Shown here in pieces: positions 26,397 to 36,211 of a stretch of DNA of 64,000 bases. Every line of letters starts with the position of its first letter. Position 1 is the stretch's first letter. Both the position numbers and the translations under genes were made by a program. The notes under the pieces are model-generated. The model made no database searches, was not told the DNA's origin, and worked only from the letters and a program-made list of their open reading frames with translations. Source of the DNA: Stella humosa (GTDB lineage Bacteria > Pseudomonadota > Alphaproteobacteria > ATCC43930 > Allostellaceae). Location: positions 2,926,001 to 2,990,000 of the forward strand of contig NZ_AP019700.1 in the NCBI RefSeq assembly GCF_006738645.1. Direction: 5' to 3'.

Positions 26397-27140
26397 TCAG
26401 TGGGTGACGCGACCGCCCGCAACCGGCAGGGAAATGCCGCTGACCCATTTCGACTCGTCGCTGCCGAGATAGAGGCAGGCGTAGGCAACGTCGTCGGGGT
26501 CGCCCAGGCAGCCCAGCGGGTGATCCGACAGCATGCGGTCCATCTCGGCGTTCGACATGCTGTCGATGAGGTTCGCCGTCAGCGGCGTGCGGATGAGGCC
26601 GGGCGCCACCAGGTTCACCCGGATGCCCTTGGGCCCCAGCGTCAGCGCCAACTGCCGGGTCATGCCGATCATGCCGGCCTTGGCTGTGGCATAGGCCAGC
26701 CGGTTCGGCGACCCCTTCATGCCGGCGACCGAGCCGATGAGGACGATCGCCCCGCCCTGCCCCATGGCCTTCAGCGACTCCTGGACGACGACGAAGGCGC
26801 TGGTCGTGTTCAGCTCGTAGGTCGTGCGGAAGCCTTCCAGCGTCACGCCCTCGATGTTCTTTCGCTCGGGATTGGCGCCGGCAGAGTGCACGACGATGTC
26901 GATGCGGCCGAACCGGGCCACGATCTTGTCGACGGCGGCCTTCACCTGGGCCGGGTCGGTGGCGTCGCCGGGTACGTCCAGGACCCCATCGCCGATGTCG
27001 GCAGCAGCGGCTGCCAGCACGTCGGCCCGGCGCCCGAGAATGGCGACCTTGGCGCCCTCGCGGTGATAGAGCTTGGCGGTCGCCAGGCCGAGGCCCGTGC
27101 TGCCGCCGGTGATGAATACGACCTTGTCCTTGACCCGCAT
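26397..27140 (-). CDS. short-chain dehydrogenase/reductase
   Basis: The 247-residue protein is a classical SDR: cofactor motif TGGSTGLG (residues 11-18), N111, catalytic S137 (GSVAG), Y150 and K154 (YATAK). An arginine pair after the second strand (LGRR) suggests NADP(H) is possible. It oxidises or reduces an unknown alcohol/ketone. It is divergent from the aldo/keto reductase at 27206 with a 65-bp shared control region. Confidence 0.88.
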   Translation of the reverse strand: MRVKDKVVFITGGSTGLGLATAKLYHREGAKVAILGRRADVLAAAAADIGDGVLDVPGDATDPAQVKAAVDKIVARFGRIDIVVHSAGANPERKNIEGVTLEGFRTTYELNTTSAFVVVQESLKAMGQGGAIVLIGSVAGMKGSPNRLAYATAKAGMIGMTRQLALTLGPKGIRVNLVAPGLIRTPLTANLIDSMSNAEMDRMLSDHPLGCLGDPDDVAYACLYLGSDESKWVSGISLPVAGGRVTH

Positions 27141-27205
27141 CGGCTTCCCCTCCGGAAATGAGAGGCGGAGTATGCGGCTGCGAATCGTTTCAGGCGAGGG
27201 TGCCC

Positions 27206-28234
27206 ATGGAATTTCGACGGCTCGGCGACAGCGGCCTGCAGGTCTCGCGGATCTGCCTCGGCACGATGATGTTCTCGCAGCCGACGGATGCCGCCGAGGC
27301 CGATCGCATTGTCGGGATGGCGCGCGACGCCGGCATCAATTTCGTCGATACGGCCGACTTCTATGGCCATGGCGGGTCGGAGCGGATGCTGGGCGCGGCG
27401 ATCGCGCGCGACCGCGACCGCTGGGTGGTGGCGACCAAGGTGGGGCTGCCGATGGGTGCAGGGCCGCACCGGTCCGGCCTTGGCCGGAAATGGATGCTGC
27501 GCGCGATCGACGACAGCCTGTCGCGCCTGGGCACCGACCATGTCGACATCTGGTATCTCCACACCGACGATCGGACGACGCCGCTGGAAGAAACGCTGTC
27601 GGCGGCGGGCGATGCGATCCGCGCCGGCAAGGTCCGCTATCTCGGCCTGTCCAACTTCGACGGCTGGCGCATGGTGGAGGCGGTGCGACTGTGCCAGCGC
27701 ATGGGGCTGCCGCAGCCCATCGTCAGCCAGCCGCTCTACAACCTGGCGACCCGCGGCAACGAGGCCGAGCACCTGCCGGCCTGCCGCGCGCTGGGCCTGG
27801 GCGTCGTGCCCTACAGCCCATTGGCGCGCGGCGTCCTGACGGGCAAGTACCGGGCGGGCGCGACGCCGCCGGCCGAAAGCCGGGCCGGGCGTGGCAACAA
27901 GCGGCTGCTGGAGACGGAGTTCCGGCCGGAATCCTTCGCGCTCGCCGAGGCGGTGCGCGCCCATGCCGCCGCCCGCGGCCTGACCGCCGAGGCCTTCGCG
28001 GTCGCCTGGGTGCTGGCCAACCGGCTGGTGACGTCGGTGCTGGCCGGGCCGCGCACGGTCGAACAGTGGCAGGGGTATCTGGCTGCGGCCGCGGTCATGC
28101 TCGATGCGGACGACGAGGCGTTCGTGGACGGGCTGGTCGCGCCCGGCCATGCATCCACCCCCGGCTACACCGACCCGTCCTTCCCCGTGCGCGGCCGCAT
28201 CGTCGCTGCCAGCCCGTCGCGGGCGGCCAGCTAG
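27206..28234 (+). CDS. aldo/keto reductase
   Basis: The 342-residue TIM-barrel oxidoreductase begins MEFRRLGDSGLQVSRICLGT and has the AKR catalytic set: D in FVDTADFYGHGGSE, the family tyrosine in DFYG, K in VVATKVG and H in IWYLHTDD. It uses NADPH to reduce carbonyls. GAGGGT precedes the ATG; an upstream in-frame ATG at 27158 adds unrelated residues. Its stop overlaps the end of the convergent aminotransferase by 4 bp. Confidence 0.9.
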   Translation: MEFRRLGDSGLQVSRICLGTMMFSQPTDAAEADRIVGMARDAGINFVDTADFYGHGGSERMLGAAIARDRDRWVVATKVGLPMGAGPHRSGLGRKWMLRAIDDSLSRLGTDHVDIWYLHTDDRTTPLEETLSAAGDAIRAGKVRYLGLSNFDGWRMVEAVRLCQRMGLPQPIVSQPLYNLATRGNEAEHLPACRALGLGVVPYSPLARGVLTGKYRAGATPPAESRAGRGNKRLLETEFRPESFALAEAVRAHAAARGLTAEAFAVAWVLANRLVTSVLAGPRTVEQWQGYLAAAAVMLDADDEAFVDGLVAPGHASTPGYTDPSFPVRGRIVAASPSRAAS

Positions 28235-29394
28235 GCCGCGAGCGAGGTGCGGCGCATGCAGCGCGCGTAGGCGGCGACGAAGCGGTCGACATCCTCCTCG
28301 TCGTTGTAGACGTGCGGGCTGATGCGCAGCCGGCCGACGCGGGGAGCGGCGAACGCCTTCTCCGCGGCCAGGGCCTCGATGAACCCGGCCGGCATGCCCC
28401 GGGGGAAAGAGACGCTGAGAATATGCGGCGCGCGCAGGGCCCGTGCCGGCAGGGCGGCGCCGGCGCCGGCCAGCCCCTCCTCCAGCCGTGCGGTGAGCAT
28501 CGCACAGCGCTCGCCGACAGCCCGGTGCCCCCACGACGCCATCAGCTCAAGCCCGACCGCCGCCATCTCGAGGCCGACGAAATGGTCGCGCTCGCCCATG
28601 TCGAAGCGCCGCGCGGTGGGCGCATAGGACAGGTCGGCCATGTAGGGTCCGCGTTCGGCATGGACGGCCTTGCGGCCGAAGCCGGTCTGCTCCAGCGGCA
28701 CGCCGTCCTGGTGGCGCGGCGCGATGTAGGCGAAGGCACGACCGTAGGGACCGAGCACCCACTTGTAGGTGGGGAATATCAGGAAGTCGGGATCCAGACG
28801 CTTCACGTCGAGATTTATCATGCCGACGCCATGGGTCGCATCGATGAGCAGTGCGGCCCCCTTCGCCCGCGCCGCCGGGGCGATGCGCTCCATGTCCAGC
28901 AACGCCCCGTCGGACCAGTGGATGTTCGAGATCGAGACGACCGCCAGCGGCGCCGCGGGCCGCGCGATCGCCTCCTCCATGGCGGCGGTCCAATCGCCGT
29001 CTGCGGGGCGCTGCACCGTCTCGACGGTGAAACCCTGGGCCGGCGCCCGGGCCAGCCATTCCAGCACGGGCGAGGTGTGGTCGTCCTCGAACACCAGCAC
29101 GCGCGACCCGCGGGGCGGCGCCAGGATCTTGCCCGCGATGGCAACGCCGTAGGAGACGGACGGGATCACCGCGATGTCATCGGCCGCGGCCCCGATCAGG
29201 GCGGCGGCGGCGGCGCGAGCGCGCTCGATCACGCGGCCGGGCAGCGCCGGATCGATCTCCCAGGGATGGGTCTTGCGCGCGGCGCCGGCTTGCCCGGCCG
29301 CCTGCACGGCCAATGGCAGCGGCGACCAGGCGGCGGCGTTGAAGTAGGCCACTTCGCGCGGGATATCGAAGAGCTGGCGCTGCGATGCGAGCAT
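28231..29394 (-). CDS. PLP-dependent class V aminotransferase-family enzyme
   Basis: The 387-residue protein has the fold-type I class V pattern: AYFNAAAWSPLP at the N-terminus, the LLIDATHGVGM aspartate motif and the PLP lysine in FPTYKWVLGPYG. These enzymes are aminotransferases, cysteine desulfurases or lyases. The absence of an active-site cysteine loop argues against a desulfurase. It is convergent with the aldo/keto reductase. Confidence 0.82.
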   Translation of the reverse strand: MLASQRQLFDIPREVAYFNAAAWSPLPLAVQAAGQAGAARKTHPWEIDPALPGRVIERARAAAAALIGAAADDIAVIPSVSYGVAIAGKILAPPRGSRVLVFEDDHTSPVLEWLARAPAQGFTVETVQRPADGDWTAAMEEAIARPAAPLAVVSISNIHWSDGALLDMERIAPAARAKGAALLIDATHGVGMINLDVKRLDPDFLIFPTYKWVLGPYGRAFAYIAPRHQDGVPLEQTGFGRKAVHAERGPYMADLSYAPTARRFDMGERDHFVGLEMAAVGLELMASWGHRAVGERCAMLTARLEEGLAGAGAALPARALRAPHILSVSFPRGMPAGFIEALAAEKAFAAPRVGRLRISPHVYNDEEDVDRFVAAYARCMRRTSLAA

Positions 29395-29468
29395 GCCGGG
29401 CGTCCTTTGATGTTCCCGACCGAGCTTACAGCAGCCCCGCGTCCGCGCAAACGCAAGGCCGCGCCGGA

Positions 29469-30590
29469 TCAGTCCCCCGGCCGGCGCCAGGGCGGCCGGC
29501 GCTCGATCTCAGCGTCGATCTCGCCGCCGACCAGGATCAGCGTGGCCGACAGCCAGATCCAGATCATGAAACCGATTGCCGCGCCCAGCGACCCATAGGT
29601 CTGGTTGTAGTCGGCGAAGTTCGCGACATACCAGGAGAAGAGCATCGAGAAGACGATCCAGGCCAGTGCTGCCACCAGGCTGCCGAGCAGGATGCCCGGC
29701 CAGTACGCTCGACCCGAGGGGCCGGTCGACTTCGGGCCAGGCGCGGTTGGCCGGCAAGGACCCCAGCGATAGAGGATCACCAGCCCGGCCACGAGCGCGA
29801 TCGCCAGCGCCGGCCAGCGCATCCCGTTCAACAGCCGCTCGGCATCGCCGCCCAGGCCGATCCAGCCGATGACGGCTGGCACCACGACCACGCCGGCCAC
29901 CGCCAGCAGCAGGAACGATATCGCGCCGAAGGTGAAGGTCAGGGTCTGCAAGGTGAGGCCGACGAAGGAGCGCGTCTCGCGCATGCCGTGGACGATGTTG
30001 AGGGCGTCGAACAACGCCTTCATGCCGGCGTTGGCGCTCCACAGCGACACCACGAGGCTGGCGGCGAGCGTGAGGCCCAGCGTCTCCGGCGGCCGCGCCG
30101 TAATGCGCGAAACCTGCCCGCCGATGACCTCCACCGCACCCGCGGGCAGGAAGAAGTAGAGCTGGCCCAGATGCTGGGAAATCTTCACCGGATCGGCCAC
30201 TAGGCCGTAGAGCGACACCAGGGCCGCGACGGTCGGGAAGATCGCCAGCAGGGCATAGAAGGTGACCCCGGCCGCCACCGACAGCACCCGGTCGTCCCAG
30301 ATCTCGCGATAGACCCGCGCACCGAGGTCGGTCCAGCCGCCGCGCGGCGGGTCGGCCGCCACCGGCTCGACCGCCGGCGGCTCGGAGCGCAGCACGGGAA
30401 CCATGGGATCCGGCAGCGGCACAATCGCCGATGCCGCCGCCTTCAATTGCGATAGCCGCAACGCAGCCTGGCGGCGCAGGCGCTGCCGGCGGCCCTGCTG
30501 GATGCCGGTCGCCGCCAGGGACCCCAGCAGCAGCAGCACGGCGAAATGGGTCTTCAGGGGGGTGCGGGCGGGTGGCCGTTGTGTCTTCAC
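29469..30590 (-). CDS. YihY/BrkB-family inner-membrane protein
   Basis: The 373-residue protein has a short cytoplasmic N-terminal extension of about 90 residues, with one hydrophobic segment near residues 15-30. The BrkB domain follows, with about six helices: DRVLSVAAGVTFYALLAIFP, SANAGMKALFDALN, and the late YNQTYGSLGAAIGFMIWIW motif that defines the family. The role of BrkB proteins is unsettled (transport or envelope maintenance). Confidence 0.88.
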   Translation of the reverse strand: MKTQRPPARTPLKTHFAVLLLLGSLAATGIQQGRRQRLRRQAALRLSQLKAAASAIVPLPDPMVPVLRSEPPAVEPVAADPPRGGWTDLGARVYREIWDDRVLSVAAGVTFYALLAIFPTVAALVSLYGLVADPVKISQHLGQLYFFLPAGAVEVIGGQVSRITARPPETLGLTLAASLVVSLWSANAGMKALFDALNIVHGMRETRSFVGLTLQTLTFTFGAISFLLLAVAGVVVVPAVIGWIGLGGDAERLLNGMRWPALAIALVAGLVILYRWGPCRPTAPGPKSTGPSGRAYWPGILLGSLVAALAWIVFSMLFSWYVANFADYNQTYGSLGAAIGFMIWIWLSATLILVGGEIDAEIERRPPWRRPGD

Positions 30591-30635
30591 CCGCCCGCAA
30601 CGGCGCTGCGCGCCTGCGGGTTCCGTATCCGCGCG

Positions 30636-31373
30636 CTACATCCGGCGGTGCAGCCGCTGGTCGAGTGCCAGCATCGCGGAATTGACGGCGATGGCGACGC
30701 CCGCGATCAGCAGCGTGACGGCGAAGATCGACTTCACGTCATAGACGTTGACCGCCCGCATGATGAGGAACCCCAGCCCGCGCTGGGAGGCGAACAACTC
30801 GCCGATCAGCGAACCCAGCAGGGTCAGCGAAAAGCCGATGCGGAAGCCCGTCACGATCTCCGGCAACGTGGCCGGGATCAGGATCTTCAGCGCCATCTGG
30901 CTGGGCGACAGGCGCATGGACCGCGCGGCGCGCAGATAGACCGGGTTCAGCGAGCGCACGGCGTTCAGCGTGAAGATGGCGACCGGGATGATGCCATGGA
31001 TGGCGCCAAACGCCACCTTGGCCGACAGGCCCAGGCCGAACATCAGCAGGATGACGGGATAGAGCGTCACCTTGGGGATGGAGTAGATCGCGATCAGGAT
31101 CGGCTCGAACACCAGCCCGGCCGGGCGCCAGCCGCCCAGCACCAGGCCGATCAGCAGCCCGCCGCCCAGCGCGATCGCCAGCGCCTGCGAGAAGGCGGCC
31201 ATCGTCTCCCGGGCATGGCCCCAGAAGTCGGGCGTGCGCATCATCTCGGCCAGGCGGTTGACGGTCTCCGCGGGCGAGGTGACCGCGATCGAGCCGGTGA
31301 TCCAGTGCAGCACCTGCCACACCGCGAAGACGAAAAGCAGCACGCTGCCGATATGGATGAGGCGGTCGCGCAT
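30636..31373 (-). CDS. NitT/TauT-type ABC transporter permease (second subunit)
   Basis: The 245-residue permease has six helices and the EAA loop MRLSPSQMALKILIPATLPEI, typical of SsuC/TauC/ThiX-like permeases. It is the promoter-distal gene of the order SBP-permease-permease; no ATPase gene is adjacent, so the ATP-binding subunit must be encoded elsewhere. Confidence 0.87.
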   Translation of the reverse strand: MRDRLIHIGSVLLFVFAVWQVLHWITGSIAVTSPAETVNRLAEMMRTPDFWGHARETMAAFSQALAIALGGGLLIGLVLGGWRPAGLVFEPILIAIYSIPKVTLYPVILLMFGLGLSAKVAFGAIHGIIPVAIFTLNAVRSLNPVYLRAARSMRLSPSQMALKILIPATLPEIVTGFRIGFSLTLLGSLIGELFASQRGLGFLIMRAVNVYDVKSIFAVTLLIAGVAIAVNSAMLALDQRLHRRM

Positions 31374-31377
31374 TTCC

Positions 31378-32136
31378 CTACCCCCTCGACCGGCGGCGCA
31401 GCAGCCGCTGCTCGTAGCTCCACAGGCTCATGTTCACCGTAGTGACCAGGCCCAGGATGAAGAGCAGCAGGCCGTACATCGTGCGGTTGTCGAAATTGTC
31501 GTAGGCATAGGCGATCTGGTGGCCGATGCCGATGCCGGACAGGATGAACTCGCCGGCGATGACGCCGATGAAGGAATAGGCGACCGACAGCTTGATGCCG
31601 GTGAAGAGGTAAGGCGCCGTCGACGGCAGCACGATGTACCAGGCCGTCTGCACCGGCCCAAGTCGGTTGGTCCGCGCCACCTTGATCAGCACCCGGGGGA
31701 TGCGGTCCAGGCCATTCATGGTGTTGATGATCATGGCCACGACGGCGAAGAGGAAGCCCAGGATCACCAGCGGCACCCGCGTCATGCCGAACAACACGAT
31801 GAAGATCGGATAGAAGACGAAGTGAGGCACGGCGTAGTAGGCCGCGAACAGGGGGTCCATCAGCCGCCTGAGCGGCGGCAGCCGGTGGAGGATGACGCCC
31901 GCCACGAAGCCGACGGAAACGGCCGAGCACAGGGCAGCCGCCACGGTCAGCAGCGTCGCCTGGATGTCGTGGTTCATCCGCCCGGTCGACAGGATGTCGA
32001 CCAGCGAGGTCACCATCTCCGATGGCGGGATCAGGGTCTGGCGCTTGACGTAGCCCAGGCGCGCGATCGCCTCCAGCCAGCCAAAGAATGCCACCACGAT
32101 CCCGAGGCGAATCCAGCCATAGCGGGTCATCGTCAC
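31378..32136 (-). CDS. NitT/TauT-type ABC transporter permease (first subunit)
   Basis: The 252-residue membrane protein has six hydrophobic segments and the conserved VAYSFIGVIAGEFILSGIGIG block of this family. It is 4 bp upstream of the second permease gene and 58 bp downstream of the binding-protein gene, with a hairpin in that gap. Confidence 0.87.
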   Translation of the reverse strand: MTMTRYGWIRLGIVVAFFGWLEAIARLGYVKRQTLIPPSEMVTSLVDILSTGRMNHDIQATLLTVAAALCSAVSVGFVAGVILHRLPPLRRLMDPLFAAYYAVPHFVFYPIFIVLFGMTRVPLVILGFLFAVVAMIINTMNGLDRIPRVLIKVARTNRLGPVQTAWYIVLPSTAPYLFTGIKLSVAYSFIGVIAGEFILSGIGIGHQIAYAYDNFDNRTMYGLLLFILGLVTTVNMSLWSYEQRLLRRRSRG

Positions 32137-32162
32137 CGTCCAGAATTCTGCCGGGGATGGAA

Positions 32163-32189
32163 GGAGGGCCGCCGCGCTGGCGGCCCTCC
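32163..32189 (-). other. intercistronic hairpin after the NitT-type binding-protein gene
   Basis: GGAGGGCCGCC and GGCGGCCCTCC form a perfect 11-bp stem with a 5-base loop, 6 bp after the stop of the binding-protein gene and before the permease genes. No T-run follows. Like the sbp-cysT hairpin, it probably stabilises the upstream message or partly terminates. Confidence 0.65.
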
Positions 32190-32194
32190 GGCAA

Positions 32195-33175
32195 TCAGCT
32201 ACGCAGGTCGGCCGGCAGCAGCGAGCGGTCGATCAGCTTGTTCCAGTCGGGATCGCCCTTGATCGCATCGACCAGCTTCAGGCCCTTCACCATCTCGTTC
32301 ATCGAGGCGACATCGAGCGAGCCCGCGCCCCAGAACTTGGTGGCGGCCATGTTCTTGACGGCGTTGATGGCGATCTTCTCGTCCAGGTCATAGGCCTTGG
32401 ACAGGATCTTCCCGGCCTCTTCCTGGTTGGCATAGAGCCAGTCGACCGCCTTGGCCCGGCCGATGATGAGCGCGGCCAGCTTCTTGGGCTCCTTCTTCAG
32501 GAACTCGGGCGTGGTCACGCCGACCGTCTGCGTCACCGGCGGCAGGATTTCGGACGCCGCGAAGGCGACGCGGTACTTGCCGGCGTAGATCGAGACCTGC
32601 GGCTCGCTCGCCAGCGTGGCGTCGACGCCGCCGCTCTCCAGGGCCGTGAACCCCGCGCCGATCGCCCCGGTGGAGATGAGCTGCACCTTGTCCCGGGGGA
32701 TGTTCAGCTTGTCCATGATCATGAACATGGTCGTCTGGCTGACCGAGCGCGGGCTGGTGTAGCCGATGCGCTTGCCCTCCAGGTCCTTGATCGACTGCAG
32801 CGGCGAATCGAGCTTGGCCATCCAGACGTTGGAATGGGCGACCGTGCCGGCATGGATGATGCGCAGGTCGAAGCCTTCGGCCGCCGCGGCGACCACCGCC
32901 GGCAGGGCAACCTCGCCATAGGGGAAGTCGCTGGCGAAGACGTTGCGCACCGTGGTACCGCCGCCCTTGGACGTCAGGACGCCGGAGACCTCGATCCCCG
33001 CATCCTTGAAGAAACCCTTCTGCATGGCGACCGCATAGGGCAGCCCGTAGAGCTGCGAGCCCCAATGGGTGACCGAAATCTGCACGGCCTGGGCGTGGGC
33101 CCGGGGGGCGACGGCGACGCCCGAAACGGCGGTGACTGCCAGTGCTCCGACAGCCATCGAAATGATCTTGCGCAT
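32195..33175 (-). CDS. NitT/TauT-type ABC substrate-binding protein
   Basis: The 326-residue protein has a Sec signal peptide cleaved after about residue 28 (PRAHA-Q) and a NMT1/SsuA-like domain (THWGSQLYGLPYAVAMQKGF, then GVLTSKGGGTTVRNVF). It should bind a small organic acid, sulfonate or related solute. ATG 33175 follows GGAGG; the frame further upstream is a shadow of the divergent lyase gene. Being divergent from the lyase/LeuCDB-like genes suggests it imports their substrate. Confidence 0.88.
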   Translation of the reverse strand: MRKIISMAVGALAVTAVSGVAVAPRAHAQAVQISVTHWGSQLYGLPYAVAMQKGFFKDAGIEVSGVLTSKGGGTTVRNVFASDFPYGEVALPAVVAAAAEGFDLRIIHAGTVAHSNVWMAKLDSPLQSIKDLEGKRIGYTSPRSVSQTTMFMIMDKLNIPRDKVQLISTGAIGAGFTALESGGVDATLASEPQVSIYAGKYRVAFAASEILPPVTQTVGVTTPEFLKKEPKKLAALIIGRAKAVDWLYANQEEAGKILSKAYDLDEKIAINAVKNMAATKFWGAGSLDVASMNEMVKGLKLVDAIKGDPDWNKLIDRSLLPADLRS

Positions 33176-33198
33176 GGACTCTCCTCCCTGGACCGGCG

Positions 33199-33226
33199 TT
33201 AGAATGACGGCCTCATCAGGTAAAAT
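33199..33226 (+). promoter_or_regulatory. candidate promoter for the lyase-leuCDB-like operon
   Basis: TTAGAA at 33199-33204 and TAAAAT at 33221-33226, 16 bp apart, form the only A+T-rich promoter-like element in the 75-bp divergent region. A GGAGGG ribosome site follows, 10 bases before ATG 33251. Confidence 0.5.
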
Positions 33227-33250
33227 ATACTCAATGGAGGGAATGAGCCA

Positions 33251-34141
33251 ATGGCTGGACCGAATGGTCGGCGCTCCCTGGCTGCGCGCCTGAAGGACAA
33301 GCGGATCATCGTGGCACCCGGCGTATACGACGCCGTGAGCGCCAGGATTGCCGATCGCATGGGCTTCGAGGCCCTCTACATGACCGGATACGGCACCGTC
33401 GCCTCCCACCTCGGCCTGGCCGATGCGGGCCTCGCCACCTACAGCGAAATGGTGGGTCGCGTCGCGATCATCGCCGAAAACACGACGACCCCGCTGATCG
33501 CCGATGCCGACACCGGCTATGGCGGGCTGCTGAACGTGCGCCGCACCGTGCAGGGCTACGAGGCGGCCGGTGCCGCCGGTATCCAGATCGAAGACCAGGA
33601 GATGCCCAAGAAGTGCGGCCACACGCCGGGCCGTCGCGTCGTCGCGATCGAGGAGATGGTGCAGAAGATCCAGGTCGCCGCCGACGCCCGGCGCCACGAC
33701 GACACCGTCATCATCGCGCGCACGGATGCGCGCACGACGCTCGGCATCGACGAGGCCCTGCGCCGGGGCGAGGCCTATGCCAAGGCCGGCGCCGACGTAC
33801 TCTTCATCGAGTCGCCGGAGACGACCGAGGAGTTGGCGATGATCGGCCGCAGCTTCGACGTGCCGGTGCTGTGCAACGTGGTCAACACGGGTCGCACGCC
33901 GGAGCTGCCGTCCAAGCAGCTAGAGGAACTGGGCTTCGGGATCGCGATCTATCCCGGCATGGCGCTGAAGGCCGCCTCGCAGGCGGTGACGGCGGCCTAT
34001 TCCTACCTGCACGACACCGGCGCCACGCTTGGCATCAACGTGCCGCTGATGGACAGCAAGGATCTCCACGAGCTGATGGGCTTCCCCGACGTATGGGAGT
34101 TCGAGAAGCGGTGGCACACCGGCACGGGTGCCGCGGAATAA
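33251..34141 (+). CDS. isocitrate lyase/PEP mutase-superfamily C-C lyase
   Basis: The 296-residue TIM-barrel protein has [12 protein letters not shown], the Mg-binding ADADTGYGG (residues about 84-92) and the lyase motif KKCGH at residues 120-124 with catalytic C122. These match methylisocitrate lyase and 2,3-dimethylmalate lyase rather than PEP mutase. It would split a 2- or 3-methylmalate-like acid into pyruvate/glyoxylate plus a short acid. It is the first gene of an operon with LeuC-, LeuD- and LeuB-like genes (17-bp gap). Substrate unknown. Confidence 0.85.
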   Translation: MAGPNGRRSLAARLKDKRIIVAPGVYDAVSARIADRMGFEALYMTGYGTVASHLGLADAGLATYSEMVGRVAIIAENTTTPLIADADTGYGGLLNVRRTVQGYEAAGAAGIQIEDQEMPKKCGHTPGRRVVAIEEMVQKIQVAADARRHDDTVIIARTDARTTLGIDEALRRGEAYAKAGADVLFIESPETTEELAMIGRSFDVPVLCNVVNTGRTPELPSKQLEELGFGIAIYPGMALKAASQAVTAAYSYLHDTGATLGINVPLMDSKDLHELMGFPDVWEFEKRWHTGTGAAE

Positions 34142-34158
34142 TCAGTAAGGAAACGCCG

Positions 34159-35580
34159 ATGACGCCCCCCCTGCCCGCCACCCGCCAGCCTCGGACCATC
34201 ATCGACAAGATCTGGGACGCCCATGTCATCACCGAGCAGAATGGCGAGACGCTGCTCTATGTCGATCGCCACCTGCTGCATGACGGCTCGTTCCATGCCT
34301 TCGACGCGCTGAAGGCCGAGGGCCGCAAGGTAGCGCGCCCGGCCCAGGCGATCGCCATGCCCGACCACTACGTGCCGACCACCGGCCGCCGCTTCGGCAT
34401 TCCCGTCGCCGACTACCGCAACCTGGTGGACGGGCTGGTCGCCAACACGGCCGAGGCCGGCATCACCCATTTCGGCATGGACGACCCACGCCAGGGCATC
34501 GTCCACATCGTCGGCCCCGAGCAGGGCTTCACCCAGCCCGGCATCGTGCTGGTCTGCGGCGACAGCCACACCTCGACCCACGGCGCCATGGGCGCGTTCG
34601 CCTTCGGCATCGGCGCGTCCGAGGTGAAACACGTGTTGGCAACGCAGTCGATCTGGCAGCGCCGGCCCAAGACCATGCGCATCGATGTGACGGGCACCCT
34701 GCCCCAGGGCCTGGGCGGCAAGGACATCATCCTGGCCATCATCGGCCAGATCACGGCCGCGGGCGCCTCAGGCCATGCGGTGGAGTATGCCGGCCCCGCC
34801 ATCCGCGCGCTCTCGATGGAAGGCCGCCTGACTGTCTGCAACATGTCGATCGAAGCCGGCGCCCGCGCCGGCCTGATCGCGCCGGACGACACGACCTTCG
34901 AGTATCTGGCCGGCCGGCCGTACGCCCCCAAGGGCAAGTACTGGGACGCGGCACTGGCGCACTGGCGTAGCCTGCCGACCGACGACGGCGCGCAGTATGC
35001 CCGGACCGTCACCGTCGACGTCTCCAACATCGCGCCGATGCTGACCTGGGGCACCAGCCCCGAGGACGCGCTGCCGATCGACGGCCGGGTGCCCGACCCC
35101 GCCACGCTGGACGATCCCGTCCGGCGTGAGAGCAAGACCAAGGCGCTGGAGTATATGGGCCTGAAGCCGGGCACGCCGCTGTCCGAGATCGAGGTCGATC
35201 GCGTCTTCATCGGCTCGTGCACCAACGGCCGGATCGAGGACCTGCGCGCGGCTGCCGCCGTCGCCCGCGGCCGCAAGGCCAAGGTGCCGGCGCTCGTGGT
35301 CGCCGGCTCCGGCCTGATCAAGGCCCAGGCCGAGGCCGAGGGGCTGGACCGGGTGTTCATCGAGGCCGGCTTCGAGTGGCGGGAGCCCGGCTGCTCGATG
35401 TGCGTGGGCATGAACGGCGACACCATGTCTGCCGGCATGCGCTCGGCCTCCACCTCGAACCGCAACTTCGAGGGCCGCCAGGGCAAGGGTGCCCGCACCC
35501 ACCTGATGAGCCCGTCGATGGCGGCGGCCGCCGCCGTCACCGGCCACTTCACCGATTTCCGCCGCCTGGACCAGGCGTGA
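34159..35580 (+). CDS. aconitase-family hydro-lyase large subunit, LeuC-like
   Basis: The 473-residue protein aligns with isopropylmalate isomerase large subunits: DKIWDAHVI at the start, [10 protein letters not shown], and 4Fe-4S ligands C354 (GSCTNGR), C412 and C415 (PGCSMC). Substrate-side differences include DHYVPT where LeuC usually has DHNVPT, and an altered [14 protein letters not shown] segment, so it may act on another 2- or 3-hydroxy diacid. It is followed by the small subunit after 16 bp. A true leucine-pathway role cannot be excluded. Confidence 0.85.
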   Translation: MTPPLPATRQPRTIIDKIWDAHVITEQNGETLLYVDRHLLHDGSFHAFDALKAEGRKVARPAQAIAMPDHYVPTTGRRFGIPVADYRNLVDGLVANTAEAGITHFGMDDPRQGIVHIVGPEQGFTQPGIVLVCGDSHTSTHGAMGAFAFGIGASEVKHVLATQSIWQRRPKTMRIDVTGTLPQGLGGKDIILAIIGQITAAGASGHAVEYAGPAIRALSMEGRLTVCNMSIEAGARAGLIAPDDTTFEYLAGRPYAPKGKYWDAALAHWRSLPTDDGAQYARTVTVDVSNIAPMLTWGTSPEDALPIDGRVPDPATLDDPVRRESKTKALEYMGLKPGTPLSEIEVDRVFIGSCTNGRIEDLRAAAAVARGRKAKVPALVVAGSGLIKAQAEAEGLDRVFIEAGFEWREPGCSMCVGMNGDTMSAGMRSASTSNRNFEGRQGKGARTHLMSPSMAAAAAVTGHFTDFRRLDQA

Positions 35581-35596
35581 GCCGGGGAGACGATCC

Positions 35597-36211
35597 ATGG
35601 AAAAGTTCCAGACCATCACCGCCGTCGCCGCCCCGCTGGAGGTCGCCAACTGCGACACCGACCGCATCATCCCCGCTCGCTTCCTGAAGGCCCGGCGCAG
35701 CGAGGGCTACGGCAAGAACCTCTTCCGCGACGTGCGCTATGACCGGGACGGCAATCCTCTGCCGGATTTCCCGCTGAACAAGCCGGCCTACAAGGACGCG
35801 AAGATCCTGGTGGCGGACGTGAACTTCGCGTGCGGCTCGTCGCGGGAGGCCGCCGTCTATGCCCTGCACGACGCCGGCTTCCGTGCCGTCATCGCGCCCA
35901 GCTATGGCGACATCTTCTTCAACAACTGCTTCAAGAACGGCGTGCTGCCGATCGTCCTGCCGGCCGACCAGGTGGCGGCGATCCGCACGGCCCTGGCCGA
36001 GCAGCCGGGCAGCACCCTGACCGTCGACCTGGAGAACCAGACGGTCACCCGCGGCAACGACGTGTGGAGCTTCGAGGTCGACCCGCAGCGCAAGGAATGC
36101 CTGCTGGAGGGCCTGGACGACATCAACCTGACGCTGCAGCACCGCGACGCGATGGGCAGCTTCGAACAGCAGTACCAGGCCGACCGGCCCTGGATGGGAT
36201 CGCCCGCATGA
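35597..36211 (+). CDS. aconitase-family hydro-lyase small subunit, LeuD-like
   Basis: The 204-residue protein has the swivel-domain motifs NCDTDRIIPARFLK near residue 18 and FACGSSREAAVYAL near residue 77, as in LeuD. It completes the isomerase with the upstream large subunit. It overlaps the dehydrogenase gene by ATGA. Confidence 0.87.
   Translation: MEKFQTITAVAAPLEVANCDTDRIIPARFLKARRSEGYGKNLFRDVRYDRDGNPLPDFPLNKPAYKDAKILVADVNFACGSSREAAVYALHDAGFRAVIAPSYGDIFFNNCFKNGVLPIVLPADQVAAIRTALAEQPGSTLTVDLENQTVTRGNDVWSFEVDPQRKECLLEGLDDINLTLQHRDAMGSFEQQYQADRPWMGSPA

Noticed and set aside
26258-26488. 76-residue minus-strand open frame upstream of the RND adaptor
   Set aside because: It overlaps the SDR 3' end, has no ribosome site and shows no family character.
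33176-33697. Upstream extension of the NitT-type binding-protein frame
   Set aside because: It is antisense to the lyase gene and precedes a proper signal peptide that starts at 33175.
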